A stretch of DNA of 64,000 nt, taken from contig NZ_JAQGPL010000001.1 in assembly GCF_028826105.1 (NCBI RefSeq), positions 4,986,501 to 5,050,500 on the forward strand. Direction: 5' to 3'. The stretch is from Paenibacillus humicola (GTDB lineage Bacteria; Bacillota; Bacilli; Paenibacillales; Paenibacillaceae). Of this stretch, positions 33,069 through 42,818 are shown one piece after another. The notes under the pieces were generated by a model. That model made no database searches. It worked only from the letters and a program-made list of their open reading frames with translations, and was not told where the DNA came from. The translations under genes and the position numbers were made by a program. How positions within the stretch are numbered: the first letter of the stretch is position 1; each line of letters begins with the position of its first letter.

Positions 33069-35135
33069 TCAGCCCCGTGCCGCGCGCTTCAAAATCCGCA
33101 CGCCGTGCATGTCGAGGGCGAGCTCGCCGCTTACCGGTTCGCCCGACTCGACGTCCGTGTAGGCGCAGCCGTCCAGTTCGATCCGCTGCGCTGCGCCGCT
33201 GAAATTGAGAACGAACACGTAATCGCGCTCCCCGTCCGTGCGCACCTGCGCCGTCACGCCGGCCGGCAGCTCGGTGTCAAGCGCACGGCGGATGCCGGCT
33301 TCGGCGGCGAGCCTGCCGTAGAAGGCGCCGTAGAACGGCTCGTCCGTCCGCGCCGCCAAATAATACGCCTTGCCATGCCCGAACCTGTTAACCGTCAGCG
33401 CCGGGCGGCCGGCGTAAAAGTCGTCCTCGTACACTGCCAGCGTCTCGGCGCCTTCGGTATGAATCAGCTCGCACAGCTCGCGGGCCTCGTACGAGCCGCC
33501 AAGCCCGAGCGCATTGCCCTCCAGCAGCGCAATGCCGTTGCGGTCGTGATCGTGCAGCCCGTCGATCTCCTCGGCCCAGATGCCGAGCGTCTTCCGCAGC
33601 GGGCCGGGAAAGCCGCCGAGGTGGCACAGGTCGTTCTCGTCGACGACGCCCGACCAGTACGTGACGACGAGCGTTCCGCCGCCTTCGACGAACCGTTCGA
33701 GCCGCCTGCCCGTCTCTTCCCGCAGCAGATAAACCATCGGAGCCACGATGAGCTTGTAGCCGCCGAAGTCGCCTGCCGCGCCGATGACGTCGACCGGCAC
33801 GCCCATATCCCAGAACGCCCGGTAATGCTGCATCACGGTCCGTTCATAGCCGATATCCTTATTGCGCGGACCCTGCGCATCCTTAACCGCCCAGCGGTTA
33901 TCCCAATCGAACAGTATGGCGGTTTCCGCCTTTACGCCCGTACCGAGCACCTCCGTCAGCTTCGACAGCGTCTCTCCCAGCCCGGCGACATCGCGGAATA
34001 CCCGCGTATGCTCGTGGCCGGCATGGTCGACGACCGCGCCGTGAAATTTCTCGGAGGAACCGCGGCTTTTGCGCCACTGGAAATACTGCACCGTATCGGA
34101 GCCGTGCGCGACCGCCTGCAGCGAGGACAGACGGTGCATGCCCGGCCGCTTCAGCTTGCTGACCGGCTGCCAGTTCGTTTGGCTCGGCGTGCTTTCCATC
34201 AGCATGAACGGGCGTCCCTTCAGCGAGCGGAACATGTCGTGGTCGAACGCAAACCAGGCGGCAACCTCACGGTCGCTTGCGGCCTCATGCCAGGTCGGGT
34301 AAGCGTCCCACGAAATGACGTCGAGAATCTCGGCGAACTGCCGGTAATCGAGCCCGTCGAACAGGTCCATCATGTTCGCCGTAACGGGAAGATCCGGGTT
34401 CACGGCTCTAAGCGGCGCGATTTCCGCCTTGCAGAAATCGATCGTCTGGTCGGAGACGAAGCGCCGCCAGTCGAGATTCAGCCCGTGCACCGCATTTTCG
34501 CCTTGCGGGGACGGCGATTCCACCTGCGCCCAGTCCGTATAGGTATGGCTCCAGAACGACGTCCACCAGGCGAGGTTCAGCGCGTCCAGCGAGCCGTATT
34601 TGTTTTTCAGCCAGCCGCGGAACGCCTCCTGGCAGTAATCGCAGTGGCACTCGCCGCCGTATTCGTTGGACACGTGCCAGCCGACGACCGCCGGGTGCTG
34701 CGAATAGCGCTCCGCCAGCTTGCGGTTCATGACCGCGGTCTTCTCGCGGTAAACCGGCGAGCTGTAACAGTGGTTGTGGCGCGCGCCGTGCAGATTGCGC
34801 ACCCGGTTCGCGCGGACGCGAAGCACCTCCGGATAGCGCTGCGACATCCAGGCCGGACGCGCGCCGCTCGGCGTCGCCAGCCAGGCGTAAATGCCGTTCT
34901 CCGCGAACGTATCCAGCAAGCGGTCCAGCCATCCGAACGTGAACACGCCCTCCTCCGGCTCCAGTGCGCTCCACGCGAAAATGCCGACGGACATCACGTT
35001 GCATTTGGCCAGCTTCATAAGCCGGATGTCTTCCCGCAGCACCTCCGGGTCGTGCAGCCATTGGTCCGGGTTGTAATCGGCCCCGTGCATAAAGGCCGGA
35101 AGCTTGCCGCTGATCGGCGGAAATTTGGTCGTCAA
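33069..35135 (-). CDS. GH42 beta-galactosidase
   Basis: Cytoplasmic (no signal peptide) glycoside hydrolase releasing beta-linked galactose. The 688-residue protein has family 42 architecture: TIM barrel with ADYNPDQW near residue 20, acid/base E158 in HVSNEYGG, four clustered cysteines nearby (KCNV earlier, CHCDYC) suggesting the usual zinc site, nucleophile E314 in FMLMESTPSQTNW, then the trimerisation domain and a beta C-terminal domain. TTG 35135 is chosen because AGAGGAG lies 8 bases upstream; the in-frame ATG at 35186 has no such site. It stands alone; galactan side chains of pectin are a likely substrate. Confidence 0.92.
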   Translation of the reverse strand: MTTKFPPISGKLPAFMHGADYNPDQWLHDPEVLREDIRLMKLAKCNVMSVGIFAWSALEPEEGVFTFGWLDRLLDTFAENGIYAWLATPSGARPAWMSQRYPEVLRVRANRVRNLHGARHNHCYSSPVYREKTAVMNRKLAERYSQHPAVVGWHVSNEYGGECHCDYCQEAFRGWLKNKYGSLDALNLAWWTSFWSHTYTDWAQVESPSPQGENAVHGLNLDWRRFVSDQTIDFCKAEIAPLRAVNPDLPVTANMMDLFDGLDYRQFAEILDVISWDAYPTWHEAASDREVAAWFAFDHDMFRSLKGRPFMLMESTPSQTNWQPVSKLKRPGMHRLSSLQAVAHGSDTVQYFQWRKSRGSSEKFHGAVVDHAGHEHTRVFRDVAGLGETLSKLTEVLGTGVKAETAILFDWDNRWAVKDAQGPRNKDIGYERTVMQHYRAFWDMGVPVDVIGAAGDFGGYKLIVAPMVYLLREETGRRLERFVEGGGTLVVTYWSGVVDENDLCHLGGFPGPLRKTLGIWAEEIDGLHDHDRNGIALLEGNALGLGGSYEARELCELIHTEGAETLAVYEDDFYAGRPALTVNRFGHGKAYYLAARTDEPFYGAFYGRLAAEAGIRRALDTELPAGVTAQVRTDGERDYVFVLNFSGAAQRIELDGCAYTDVESGEPVSGELALDMHGVRILKRAARG

Positions 35136-35263
35136 TGGAATTTCTCCTCTCGTTTTCCGGTTAAAATATAACAATGAGTCCGTCATACAGCGAGCCGAAC
35201 AAACGCCGCTGATTCCTTATGCCATAACGAGCGTTTCCGGACAGAAGCCGCCCATAGGCCGTA

Positions 35264-35339
35264 CACAAACGTTCTGTAAAAAAGGATACAGGATCGGGAC
35301 CTGGAGCGCACCTATAAAAATTTGATCTGCACGTTTGTG
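35264..35339. repeat. Widely spaced inverted repeat upstream of GH42
   Basis: CACAAACGT (35264-35272) and ACGTTTGTG (35331-35339) are perfect 9-bp inverted arms 58 bases apart in the spacer between the GH42 gene and the solute-binding gene. They could be paired operator half sites around the GH42 promoter; no regulator is indicated. Confidence 0.35.
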
Positions 35340-35416
35340 GAAAGCGGCCTGCACGACTGCGCAAACGCCGCACCGCCTGCGCCGCCCGGGCCGTCGCTCC
35401 GCCAGCGGAATCGCCG

Positions 35417-37087
35417 TTAGTAATGAACGCCGGCGTACCAGCCGTTCACTTCCTTCGTCATCGCATCGCCGCCGGACGTTCTCCACGCATGCACGAAATT
35501 GTCAAAGGCGGCGGCGCTTTTGCTGCCGTAAATGATTTCGTTGAACGTCTGCAGCTCCAGCTTGTTCAAATAATCCAGCTTGCTCTTCATCGTCGGCGTC
35601 ATCGGGCCGGTGAACTTGTCGGTCAGCGAAATGCCCGGCTGCGACAGGAGCACCTTGGCCGCGTCCGCCGTTTCCGGGCCGTAGGTGTTGGCGATCTCCG
35701 TCTCCAGGCGCGTCACCGGCTTCTGCCCGCCGGCAAGCTTCATGATCGACCTCATCTGGGCGTCCGGAATGCGGGCGCCGTCGCGGATGAGCAGATACCG
35801 CACCGAGTTAACGTAGCCGCCCGGAATTTTGCTGCCGAACAGCGGGCTGCCGTTGGCGTCGATGTCGTAATCGTAGCCCTTGAACAAGCCGAGATCGAAC
35901 GGGCTTCCCGGCTGCGGATCGGCAAAATTGTCGAAGAGGTAATTTTCATACGTGAACAGCGCCTCGGGGTGCTTCATCTTCTTGTTGATCAGCACGACCC
36001 CGTTCGTATAATTCGTGCCGTGGCGAAGCGCTTTGCCGCTTGGACCGGTCGGGATCGGGTACGGCTTCCATACGGCGTTCGGGGCGTTCTTCGCCGTATC
36101 CTGCAAGGGCCAGCCACTCATCCAGTATGGCCCCGGAATGATGCCCGCCGTCCCTTCGACCGCAGGCTCCGCCGTCTTGTTCTCGTCCCACAGCGCCGCT
36201 TCCTTCGGAATATAGCCTTTTTCGTACCATTCATGGAGCTTCTGCAGGCCCATCTTCATGCCCGGCTGGATCGAGCCGTAGGCAAGCCTGCCGTCTTTGC
36301 CGAGGTTCCACTGCTGCGGAATGGTGCCGTAGGCGCCGAAAATCCAGGACGGGTCGCCCATCCACGTATTCATCGAATTTTTGAAGCCGATGCTGAGCGG
36401 GATAACCTCGTCCGGCGTAAGGCCGTCCGGGTTGTGGTTTTTGAACGCGTCCATCACCTGCTCGAGCTCGCCGATCGTCCGCGGCGCTTTCAGGCCCAGC
36501 TTGTCCAGCCAGTCCTGGCGGATCCAGAGCAGGTAATCGTGGTTGTAGGCGTAATCGAGCACCGGAATGCCCATTCGCTTGCCGCCGCGGATATACGGAT
36601 CCCAGACTGTCGGGTCAAGGTTCATCGCTTTCTTCCAGGTTGCGTTCGCGTATTTATCGAACAGGGCGCCGGCGTCGGCGAAGACGCCCGAGTCGATCAT
36701 GTCCTGGGCGAGCTGCGCGTCGCCGATCGTCACGACGTCCGGCATTTCCTGGCCGGAGGACAAAGCCAGGCGCAGCTTCGTGGCGAAGGCGCCGTTCGTA
36801 TCGGTCACGGACCAGAGCGTCCGGATGTTGATGCCGAACTGACGGAGCGCCCATCTCGTCGCGACGTTGTTCTCGATCGTTTCGTTGTTTTTGAACGCCA
36901 GCGCCGGATCGACGGCCCATACGGTCGAAATCGTGACCGGCGGATCGTATTTGGCCTTCATGACGCCGGTCTCCTGCGCCGGATCGCTTGGCCGGACGGC
37001 CGCGCCCCCGTTTCCCCCGCCGTCGCAGCCCGTAAGCAGCACCGCCAGCAATGTTGCCAGCACCGCTGTTCCCGATAACAGCCTCAT
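35417..37087 (-). CDS. ABC solute-binding lipoprotein (LplA-like)
   Basis: The 556-residue lipoprotein has a signal peptide ending in LLTGC and a large family 1 binding fold of the LplA/YtcQ type, common in Paenibacillaceae for oligosaccharide uptake (TLWSVTDTNGAFATKLRLALSSGQEMPDVVTIGD; LWIRQDWLDKLGLKAPRTIGELE; TNYTNGVVLINKKMKHPEALF). It follows a kinase/regulator pair by 106 bases. No permease genes are adjacent, which is unusual; it may be the sensory partner of the kinase or use permeases encoded elsewhere. Confidence 0.87.
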   Translation of the reverse strand: MRLLSGTAVLATLLAVLLTGCDGGGNGGAAVRPSDPAQETGVMKAKYDPPVTISTVWAVDPALAFKNNETIENNVATRWALRQFGINIRTLWSVTDTNGAFATKLRLALSSGQEMPDVVTIGDAQLAQDMIDSGVFADAGALFDKYANATWKKAMNLDPTVWDPYIRGGKRMGIPVLDYAYNHDYLLWIRQDWLDKLGLKAPRTIGELEQVMDAFKNHNPDGLTPDEVIPLSIGFKNSMNTWMGDPSWIFGAYGTIPQQWNLGKDGRLAYGSIQPGMKMGLQKLHEWYEKGYIPKEAALWDENKTAEPAVEGTAGIIPGPYWMSGWPLQDTAKNAPNAVWKPYPIPTGPSGKALRHGTNYTNGVVLINKKMKHPEALFTYENYLFDNFADPQPGSPFDLGLFKGYDYDIDANGSPLFGSKIPGGYVNSVRYLLIRDGARIPDAQMRSIMKLAGGQKPVTRLETEIANTYGPETADAAKVLLSQPGISLTDKFTGPMTPTMKSKLDYLNKLELQTFNEIIYGSKSAAAFDNFVHAWRTSGGDAMTKEVNGWYAGVHY

Positions 37088-37193
37088 GCCGCACCTCCTC
37101 CCCTCGTATCCGCCGCCTGTCTGCCCGCCGGGGGCCGCCCCGGCAGCCGCAGCCCCCGCCCTGCAGCCGCGGCCGCGCCTTCAAGCCTGCCCG

Positions 37194-38831
37194 TCACTGG
37201 TCGCGAAATTCGTTCGGCGTCACGCCGTACGCCTTTTTGAACATTTTGCTGAAATATTGCGGATTCTGGTAGCCGAGCTCGCTTGTGATCTCATATATTT
37301 TTTTGTTGCTGTTCTTCAGCAGGTACAGCGCCTTCTCCATCCGCATCCGGATCATATAATCACCAAGGCTTTCACCCGTCTCCGCCTTGTAAATTTTGGA
37401 CAAATAGACGGGATGGAGAAAGACGCGGTCGGCGATCGTCTTGACCGACATCTCGTGCCCCAGTTCGCCGGAGACGATCTCCTGCACCTGGCGGATAATG
37501 AAGCTCTTCGTATGCGTGTCGCTGGCGGACAGCTCCGTCCTGATCGTATCCAGCATGCCGATCGACCACTGCCTTACGTAATCGAGCGAATGGATCAGGC
37601 TCGGATCCACCAGAGGATTTCCTCCCGTCCGGTCGAGGCGGTAGATCGAATGCCCCTGCTTGTGCGCCATATACATGAACGCATTCGTGACGGACAAGAA
37701 AACCTCCACCAGGTTTTCCCCGGTATATCGCCTCTGCTCCAGATCGTCGAACACGTCGGTTATTTTCCGCTGCGCGGCGTCCCATTGATTCGATTCGAGC
37801 AGGTGGATCAGCGCCGGCGGCTTGTACAGCAGCTCGATCGATTTGACCGACGAGCCGCGGTCCATGTACCGGTCGCCGGCAAAATAGATCGCCCCCGGCT
37901 CCCCCTGCCTGTCCAGCAGCTGGGCGCTCAACCCGGTGCGGTAAGCCTCGGCGATATCGTCGGGAAACGCGAACCATTCGGTCACGTGAATGGAGATATC
38001 CGCCTTCAAATAGTTGCCGACATTACGCTGAAACGCGCGCACTTTATTTTCCAGGCTCGCCCGCCGCCGCTCTTCGTAATCGCCGCGCTCAATGCTCCGG
38101 CGAAAATCGGGCTTGATCGCCGCGAGCAGCGCCAGGCAGTTATGCGGCGTTTTCGTATGCGTCAGGTGATATTCGCCGGCGAACACCTCCTCCGCGATGT
38201 TGCCGACGGCATATTCCATGAGCGACATCGAATGGTGATCGAGGCCGGCAAATGCCGTCTCCGGCTGAACGAGCAGCAGGACGGCAATGTCTCCGGCCTG
38301 AAAGGGCAGCTCGTACTGGCTCAGCTTGCTCTGCACCGTCCGGCGCGACATCCTTCTGCCGAGCAGCAGGTCCTGCATGAAGTTCGCGCGAAGGACCGTC
38401 AGGTCCGTTTTCCGCTTGTAGAGCAGCTGGTTGTATTTATCCGACTGGTTCCACTCGTCCTTGAGCGATTCGATCGCATTCGTCACGCTCAGCACAAATT
38501 CTTCGTCGCTGACCGGCTTCAGGATATAATCGAACGCCTTCAGCTGAACCGCTCTTTTGGCATACTCGAAATCGGAATGGCCCGTCAGGAGCAGGCACCT
38601 CAGATCCGGCCAGCGTCTCAGCGCCTCCTCGATCAGCTGCAGCCCGTCCATCTCCGGCATCCGGATATCCGTCACGAGAATGTCCACGGACTGCTCGGCC
38701 AAAATGTCCAGCGCCTCCTGCGCCGAGGCCGCCCGGTAGACGCTCGAAATCCCGATCTCGCGCCACGGGATCGTCAGCTCCAGGCTTTCCGTCACATAAG
38801 CTTCGTCATCGACAAGCAAAATTTCAATCAT
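37194..38831 (-). CDS. Response regulator, YesN type
   Basis: The 545-residue regulator has a receiver domain (IEILLVDDEAYVTESLELT; phospho-acceptor in DILVTDIRMPEMDGLQ; K in DYILKPVSDEEF), a long middle region, and a C-terminal AraC domain (VYLSKIYKAETGESLGDYMIRMRMEKALYLL, then LGYQNPQYFSKMFKKAYGVTPNEFRDQ). Its start overlaps the kinase stop by four bases (ATGA). It likely controls the downstream solute-binding gene. Confidence 0.93.
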   Translation of the reverse strand: MIEILLVDDEAYVTESLELTIPWREIGISSVYRAASAQEALDILAEQSVDILVTDIRMPEMDGLQLIEEALRRWPDLRCLLLTGHSDFEYAKRAVQLKAFDYILKPVSDEEFVLSVTNAIESLKDEWNQSDKYNQLLYKRKTDLTVLRANFMQDLLLGRRMSRRTVQSKLSQYELPFQAGDIAVLLLVQPETAFAGLDHHSMSLMEYAVGNIAEEVFAGEYHLTHTKTPHNCLALLAAIKPDFRRSIERGDYEERRRASLENKVRAFQRNVGNYLKADISIHVTEWFAFPDDIAEAYRTGLSAQLLDRQGEPGAIYFAGDRYMDRGSSVKSIELLYKPPALIHLLESNQWDAAQRKITDVFDDLEQRRYTGENLVEVFLSVTNAFMYMAHKQGHSIYRLDRTGGNPLVDPSLIHSLDYVRQWSIGMLDTIRTELSASDTHTKSFIIRQVQEIVSGELGHEMSVKTIADRVFLHPVYLSKIYKAETGESLGDYMIRMRMEKALYLLKNSNKKIYEITSELGYQNPQYFSKMFKKAYGVTPNEFRDQ

Positions 38832-40579
38832 GCGCTCTCTCCATCCGTTTCGCTCTGCTCCCGCGTCGTCCAGGCGATCGTCGCCTTGATGCCGCCGAGC
38901 GGAGATTGGTCAAGCTCAAGCCCCGCCCGCTGGCCGAACCGCAGCTGCAGCCGCTGATGCACGTTCCAGAGGCCGCACCCCATTTCTTCGTCCATCGGCA
39001 TGCCCAGCTTGCGCTTCAGAAGCTCCCGGTCCGCTTCGCTCATTCCGGCGCCGTCGTCCTCGACCGAAATGCGGAATTCGCCCTCCGCATATTCCCCGGC
39101 AATGCGAATGCGCCCCGCATTCGCGCGTCTTTCGATGCCGTGGATGACCGCATTTTCGACAAGCGGCTGCAGCACCAGCGGCGGGATGCTCAGCCTCCTC
39201 ATGCGCAGCGGGATGTCGATTTCGCCCTGCAGGCGGCTCATCCGCATGTTCTGGATGCTCAGGTAGCTGCTGACGAAGTCGAGCTCTTCGGCAAGCGGCA
39301 CCAGCTCGCGCTCCTGCCGGGTCGTATACCGGTAATAGCGGGACAGGTTCTCCGCCATCGCGACGACGGCCCCGTGATTGCGCAGCTTCGCCATGCTCGA
39401 AATGAACGAGAAGCAGTTGTAAAAAAAGTGAGGGTTGATCTGCGACTGAAGCTGCTTCAGCCGGGCTTCGCGCACATGGATTTTTTCCATCAGCACCTTT
39501 TCGAACAAATCCTGAATTTGCTCGACCATCATGTTGAAGCGGGTGAAGACGAAGCCGAACTCGCCCGGTCCCCGCCCGGTCAGGCGGACGGAATAATCGC
39601 CGTTCTTCAGTCGTTGGAAGCTGTGCACCAGCCGTTTCAGCGGCACCTGCACCTGCGCATAGAGCAAATAGGCGGCCAGGCAGCTCATGAGCAGCAGGCA
39701 GCCGACCGCGTAATAAAACAGCCGGTTCGTCTGCTCGATCGGCTTCACGATCGTCGCAAGCGGCATATAGTCGATCAGGTACCAGCCCGTCGTCTCGGAG
39801 CTGACCACGTTGACCAGGTACGAGCTGCCGCCCAGGCGGATCGTCCGGCTTTCGTCCTGCAGCTTGTCCGCCGACAGCGCGGCGACCAGCCGGTCCGCCA
39901 GCTTCCGGTCGGCCGTCCGGTTATAAATCGTGCCCGTGCCTTTCTTGTACAGCAGCGGATCGCTGCGGCCGGCGCTTTTGAACTTGTCGAGCATGTCCTG
40001 GATGCTGGCGCTGTCGAACTGCACCTCGATAATAATATCCGCGTTCTCCGGATGCGGCAGGTCCGAATAGGGATACACGGTGATGAGCGAAAATTTATAC
40101 GCTTCCTGTCCCGGGTTCCCCGTCCGGATCACCTGCCAGCCCGGCTTCAGCCGCTTTTTCAGCTCTTGTTCGTCATACCGGCGCACATCGTTCACCGTAA
40201 TAACCCGCCGCAGCGCCGGCGAATAGATGAACAGGCTGCTCCGCCAGTTCGACGAGCTTTCCTGAATGTTCAGCTTCGTCTGGATGCGCTTGACCAGCGT
40301 AATCGTATCCAGGTCCAAATACCGCTCGTACGAATAAATGTCCTTCAGGCTCAAAATGTCCGGATCCTGGATCAGCAGGTTCGGCCAAAGCGCCAGATTA
40401 TCCATGTTAGCGTTTACCTGATTTTGAAAAAATACAAGCTGGTTCGTATTGGACCGGTTTAGCTCCGACCTCAATACGCGCGTGCTGGTCTGATTCGAGT
40501 AAAAATAAAGTCCGACGATCGGGACGAGCATAATGAGGAGCAGGACGACCATTTTTTTGAACAGATTGTACTGGGGCAT
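38828..40579 (-). CDS. Membrane sensor histidine kinase, YesM type
   Basis: The 583-residue kinase has an N-terminal helix (VVLLLIMLVPIVGLYFY), an extracellular sensor of about 260 residues, a second helix (LFYYAVGCLLLMSCLAAYLLY), a HAMP segment and the catalytic core: QSQINPHFFYNCFSFISSM (phospho-acceptor histidine), VVENAVIHGIERR (N box), EDDGAGMS (G box). Overlap with the response regulator shows coupling. A 54-residue secreted peptide gene lies 136 bases upstream on the same strand. Confidence 0.93.
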   Translation of the reverse strand: MPQYNLFKKMVVLLLIMLVPIVGLYFYSNQTSTRVLRSELNRSNTNQLVFFQNQVNANMDNLALWPNLLIQDPDILSLKDIYSYERYLDLDTITLVKRIQTKLNIQESSSNWRSSLFIYSPALRRVITVNDVRRYDEQELKKRLKPGWQVIRTGNPGQEAYKFSLITVYPYSDLPHPENADIIIEVQFDSASIQDMLDKFKSAGRSDPLLYKKGTGTIYNRTADRKLADRLVAALSADKLQDESRTIRLGGSSYLVNVVSSETTGWYLIDYMPLATIVKPIEQTNRLFYYAVGCLLLMSCLAAYLLYAQVQVPLKRLVHSFQRLKNGDYSVRLTGRGPGEFGFVFTRFNMMVEQIQDLFEKVLMEKIHVREARLKQLQSQINPHFFYNCFSFISSMAKLRNHGAVVAMAENLSRYYRYTTRQERELVPLAEELDFVSSYLSIQNMRMSRLQGEIDIPLRMRRLSIPPLVLQPLVENAVIHGIERRANAGRIRIAGEYAEGEFRISVEDDGAGMSEADRELLKRKLGMPMDEEMGCGLWNVHQRLQLRFGQRAGLELDQSPLGGIKATIAWTTREQSETDGESA

Positions 40580-40715
40580 TAGGCACCGCCTCGTCGAATG
40601 GTGTCGATAGCCTCATTGTAAGGAAGACGGCGGGCCTAGGCAATGGAAACCGGCCCCTCGCCCGGAGGGTAAGGGGCCAGGGCCGCTGTGCTCTAATCGC
40701 CCATATTTGCGGCCG

Positions 40716-40880
40716 TTACCGGGAAACGCGGAAATCGTCAATGCGCCCGCCCCGATCCCCGTTGTCCGTGCGCTTCGCCGCCTCCGCCGCCGCACGCCCG
40801 GGTGTGAGGCCGCCCGCCGCGGTGCAGACGGCGAGGACAAGCATCAGGATAAAGCCTGCCGTTCTCCGAACTCGTTTCAC
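40716..40880 (-). CDS. Small secreted peptide of unknown function
   Basis: A GTG at 40880 with GAGGAGGGG six bases upstream opens a 54-residue frame: basic start MKRVRRTAGF, hydrophobic ILMLVLAVCTAAGGL, a likely cleavage region after PGRAAAEA, and a short charged tail ending RIDDFRVSR. The size and design (signal peptide plus a tail of about 20 residues) fit an exported peptide, possibly a signal. It precedes the kinase-regulator-binding protein operon on the same strand, separated by a GGCCCCT/AGGGGCC hairpin (40653-40680). No family recognised. Confidence 0.5.
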   Translation of the reverse strand: MKRVRRTAGFILMLVLAVCTAAGGLTPGRAAAEAAKRTDNGDRGGRIDDFRVSR

Positions 40881-41055
40881 ATTGAACCCCTCCTCTGAAA
40901 TGGTACGCTTGCAGCCGCGTATCTCCACTATCCATTTTAGGCGGAGCCGCGAAGGGGCAACATGGCATAAATCCAAGGTATACGCACTTTTCATATCCAC
41001 TATGAGAACGATAAGAGAAGAGGCATCCGCCGTCCCCGCTTAACTTTGCCCGGAA

Positions 41056-41107
41056 TAAAAAAAAGAGCCGGCCGCCGCCTGCATTTCAAGCAGGTCGGAG
41101 CCGGCTC
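41056..41107 (-). terminator. Terminator of the nitroreductase gene
   Basis: On the minus strand GAGCCGGC pairs with GCCGGCTC, with an inner CTGC/GCAG stem, followed by eight T residues. It starts 14 bases after the nitroreductase stop. Confidence 0.9.
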
Positions 41108-41120
41108 CCGAGTATGGATC

Positions 41121-41867
41121 TCAGATCAAACGAAAGCCTTGTCCATGCAAAAAATCGTGCAAATGCGGGCGCAGCGGACCCTGCGCCATACGCGCGGCCA
41201 CTTCCTTCGACCAGACCGTATCCCGTCCGCCGCCTGCGCGGCTGTTATAATACGCTTGCATGGTCTCGTCGTACTGACGGATGCCGTCTTCGATCACTTC
41301 GCCGGAATACGACTCGCGGTGATAAACCGCCGAAAGCGGCAGGCGCGGCCGGTGGTCGGGCTCTTGATCCGGCACGCCGATGCACATGCCGAACAGCGGG
41401 TAGACCAGCTTCGGAAGCTGCAAGAGCTGCGCGACGTCCCGCGGATTGTTGCGGATGCCGCCGATATAGACGATGCCGAAGCCGAGCGACTCGGCGGCGA
41501 CGGCGGCATTCTGCGCGGCGAGAGCGGTATCGACCGTCGCGAGCACGAACGCTTCCGTCGTCATGTGGATTTCCGCATCCGCGTCGTGCAGCTTGGCCGC
41601 CGTCTGGAGCCGGTTCAAATCGGCGCACCAGACGAGAAACTGCGGGCATTCGACGATATGCTTCTGGTTTCCCGCCAGCTCGGCCAGCCGCGCTTTGCGC
41701 TCCGGATCCGTCACGCCGACGATGCTGTACGCCTGAATGTTCGACGACGTGGACGCCGCCTGCCCGGCGGCGATAATCGTCTCCAGCTGCTCCTGCGTAA
41801 CGGGAACATCCGGCTTGTATTTGCGGATAGACCGGTGGGCGAGAAGCCTTTCGATTGTACCGTTCAT
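41121..41867 (-). CDS. NfsA/NfrA-type flavin-dependent nitroreductase
   Basis: FMN-binding NAD(P)H oxidoreductase of the group that reduces nitro compounds, quinones or flavin. The 248-residue protein shows HRSIRKYKPDVPVTQEQLE, AAGQAASTSSNIQAYSIVGVTD, AESLGFGIVYIGGIRNNPRDVAQLLQLP and LFGMCIGVPDQEPDHRPRLP, all typical of NfsA-like enzymes. ATG 41867 has GGAGG ahead at good spacing; longer in-frame starts are not needed. Monocistronic, with its own terminator. Confidence 0.92.
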   Translation of the reverse strand: MNGTIERLLAHRSIRKYKPDVPVTQEQLETIIAAGQAASTSSNIQAYSIVGVTDPERKARLAELAGNQKHIVECPQFLVWCADLNRLQTAAKLHDADAEIHMTTEAFVLATVDTALAAQNAAVAAESLGFGIVYIGGIRNNPRDVAQLLQLPKLVYPLFGMCIGVPDQEPDHRPRLPLSAVYHRESYSGEVIEDGIRQYDETMQAYYNSRAGGGRDTVWSKEVAARMAQGPLRPHLHDFLHGQGFRLI

Positions 41868-42074
41868 GATGGTTTCCTCCATTCGTTCTAAATTAAGTCC
41901 GTTTCCCTCCCATTGTACTCCCGGCAAGCGGTTTTTTGCCAGTCGAAACGCCGGCCAAACTTAATCGGGACCGATCTCGTCATCTAATGAACGAGAGACA
42001 TCGGCCGGTTTCGGGCCGTTTCCGCTCAGGGCTGCCCGTCCGGCCGGCTCAAAAGGAGATGCCGGAGCATAGAG

Positions 42075-42704
42075 TTGCAGGAGGAGATGGTTTCGCTGGG
42101 GAATCTGTATCGAAAATGGATCGAAATCGGCGCTGCCGTCATCGGGCTTACCATCGGCATATTGACGGTGTTCGGCCAGCAGGTGCTTCCGGGGCAATGG
42201 AATTCGCTTGCCAATTCCGTATCCGTCTGGTTGACGCCCGCTTTCTTTGCCGCGGCACCGGGCTCCTCGAAAACGCGGGCCGCCATGGCCGGCATCTTCG
42301 CGCTGCTTGGAATGGTGGCCGGCTACTACGTCTATGCCATGTTCGTTCAGGGCGTTGCGCACTCGGCGTATTATATGCTGGTCTGGAGCGGAGCGGCGGT
42401 CGCCGGGGGAATCGTGTTCGGAATTGCAGGCTGCCTGTGGAAAAACGGCGGCGGCCGAAGCCGTGCTTGCGGCAGCGCGATAATAGGCGGCGCATTCGTA
42501 GCGGAGGGCCTGCATCTGTTTATGAACTTTGCCGATTACAGCCATATGACAGATGTCGGGACTGCGCAAGTCGCGATCGGGTTCGTCCTCGCGCTCGGAC
42601 TGGAACGATCGCTCAAAGCCCGCGGCGCCGCGCTGATCGCGATGCTTCCCGTCGTATCTTTGGGCCTCATCGGCTATCAAATCCTGGACAGTCTGACGGG
42701 CTGA
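42075..42704 (+). CDS. DUF6518-like membrane protein
   Basis: The 209-residue product has five or six hydrophobic helices (AAVIGLTIGILTVFG; AMAGIFALLGMVAGYYVYAMF; MLVWSGAAVAGGIVFGIAGC; ALIAMLPVVSLGLIGY) and looks like small predicted membrane proteins of the DUF6518 type. The start is uncertain: TTG 42075 has GGAG seven bases ahead, while the next ATG abuts GGAGGAG too closely. Function unknown; isolated. Confidence 0.6.
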   Translation: MQEEMVSLGNLYRKWIEIGAAVIGLTIGILTVFGQQVLPGQWNSLANSVSVWLTPAFFAAAPGSSKTRAAMAGIFALLGMVAGYYVYAMFVQGVAHSAYYMLVWSGAAVAGGIVFGIAGCLWKNGGGRSRACGSAIIGGAFVAEGLHLFMNFADYSHMTDVGTAQVAIGFVLALGLERSLKARGAALIAMLPVVSLGLIGYQILDSLTG

Positions 42705-42818
42705 CGCACGGAAATCGCCTCATATACAAGGCGGCAGCCCGCCGGCATCCGATTGTTTCGCGAACGCAAAAAGGAGAACGTCCTGGAAAACAGGGCGGTC
42801 CCCTATGTGCAATTTACA

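Noticed and set aside
32859..35171. Plus-strand open frame of 770 codons opposite the GH42 gene
   Set aside because: Antisense shadow of the beta-galactosidase, low-complexity Arg/Ala/Val composition, no start signals.
36867..38957. Plus-strand open frame of 696 codons over the solute-binding and response regulator genes
   Set aside because: Spans two real minus-strand genes and their spacer; no recognisable domain.
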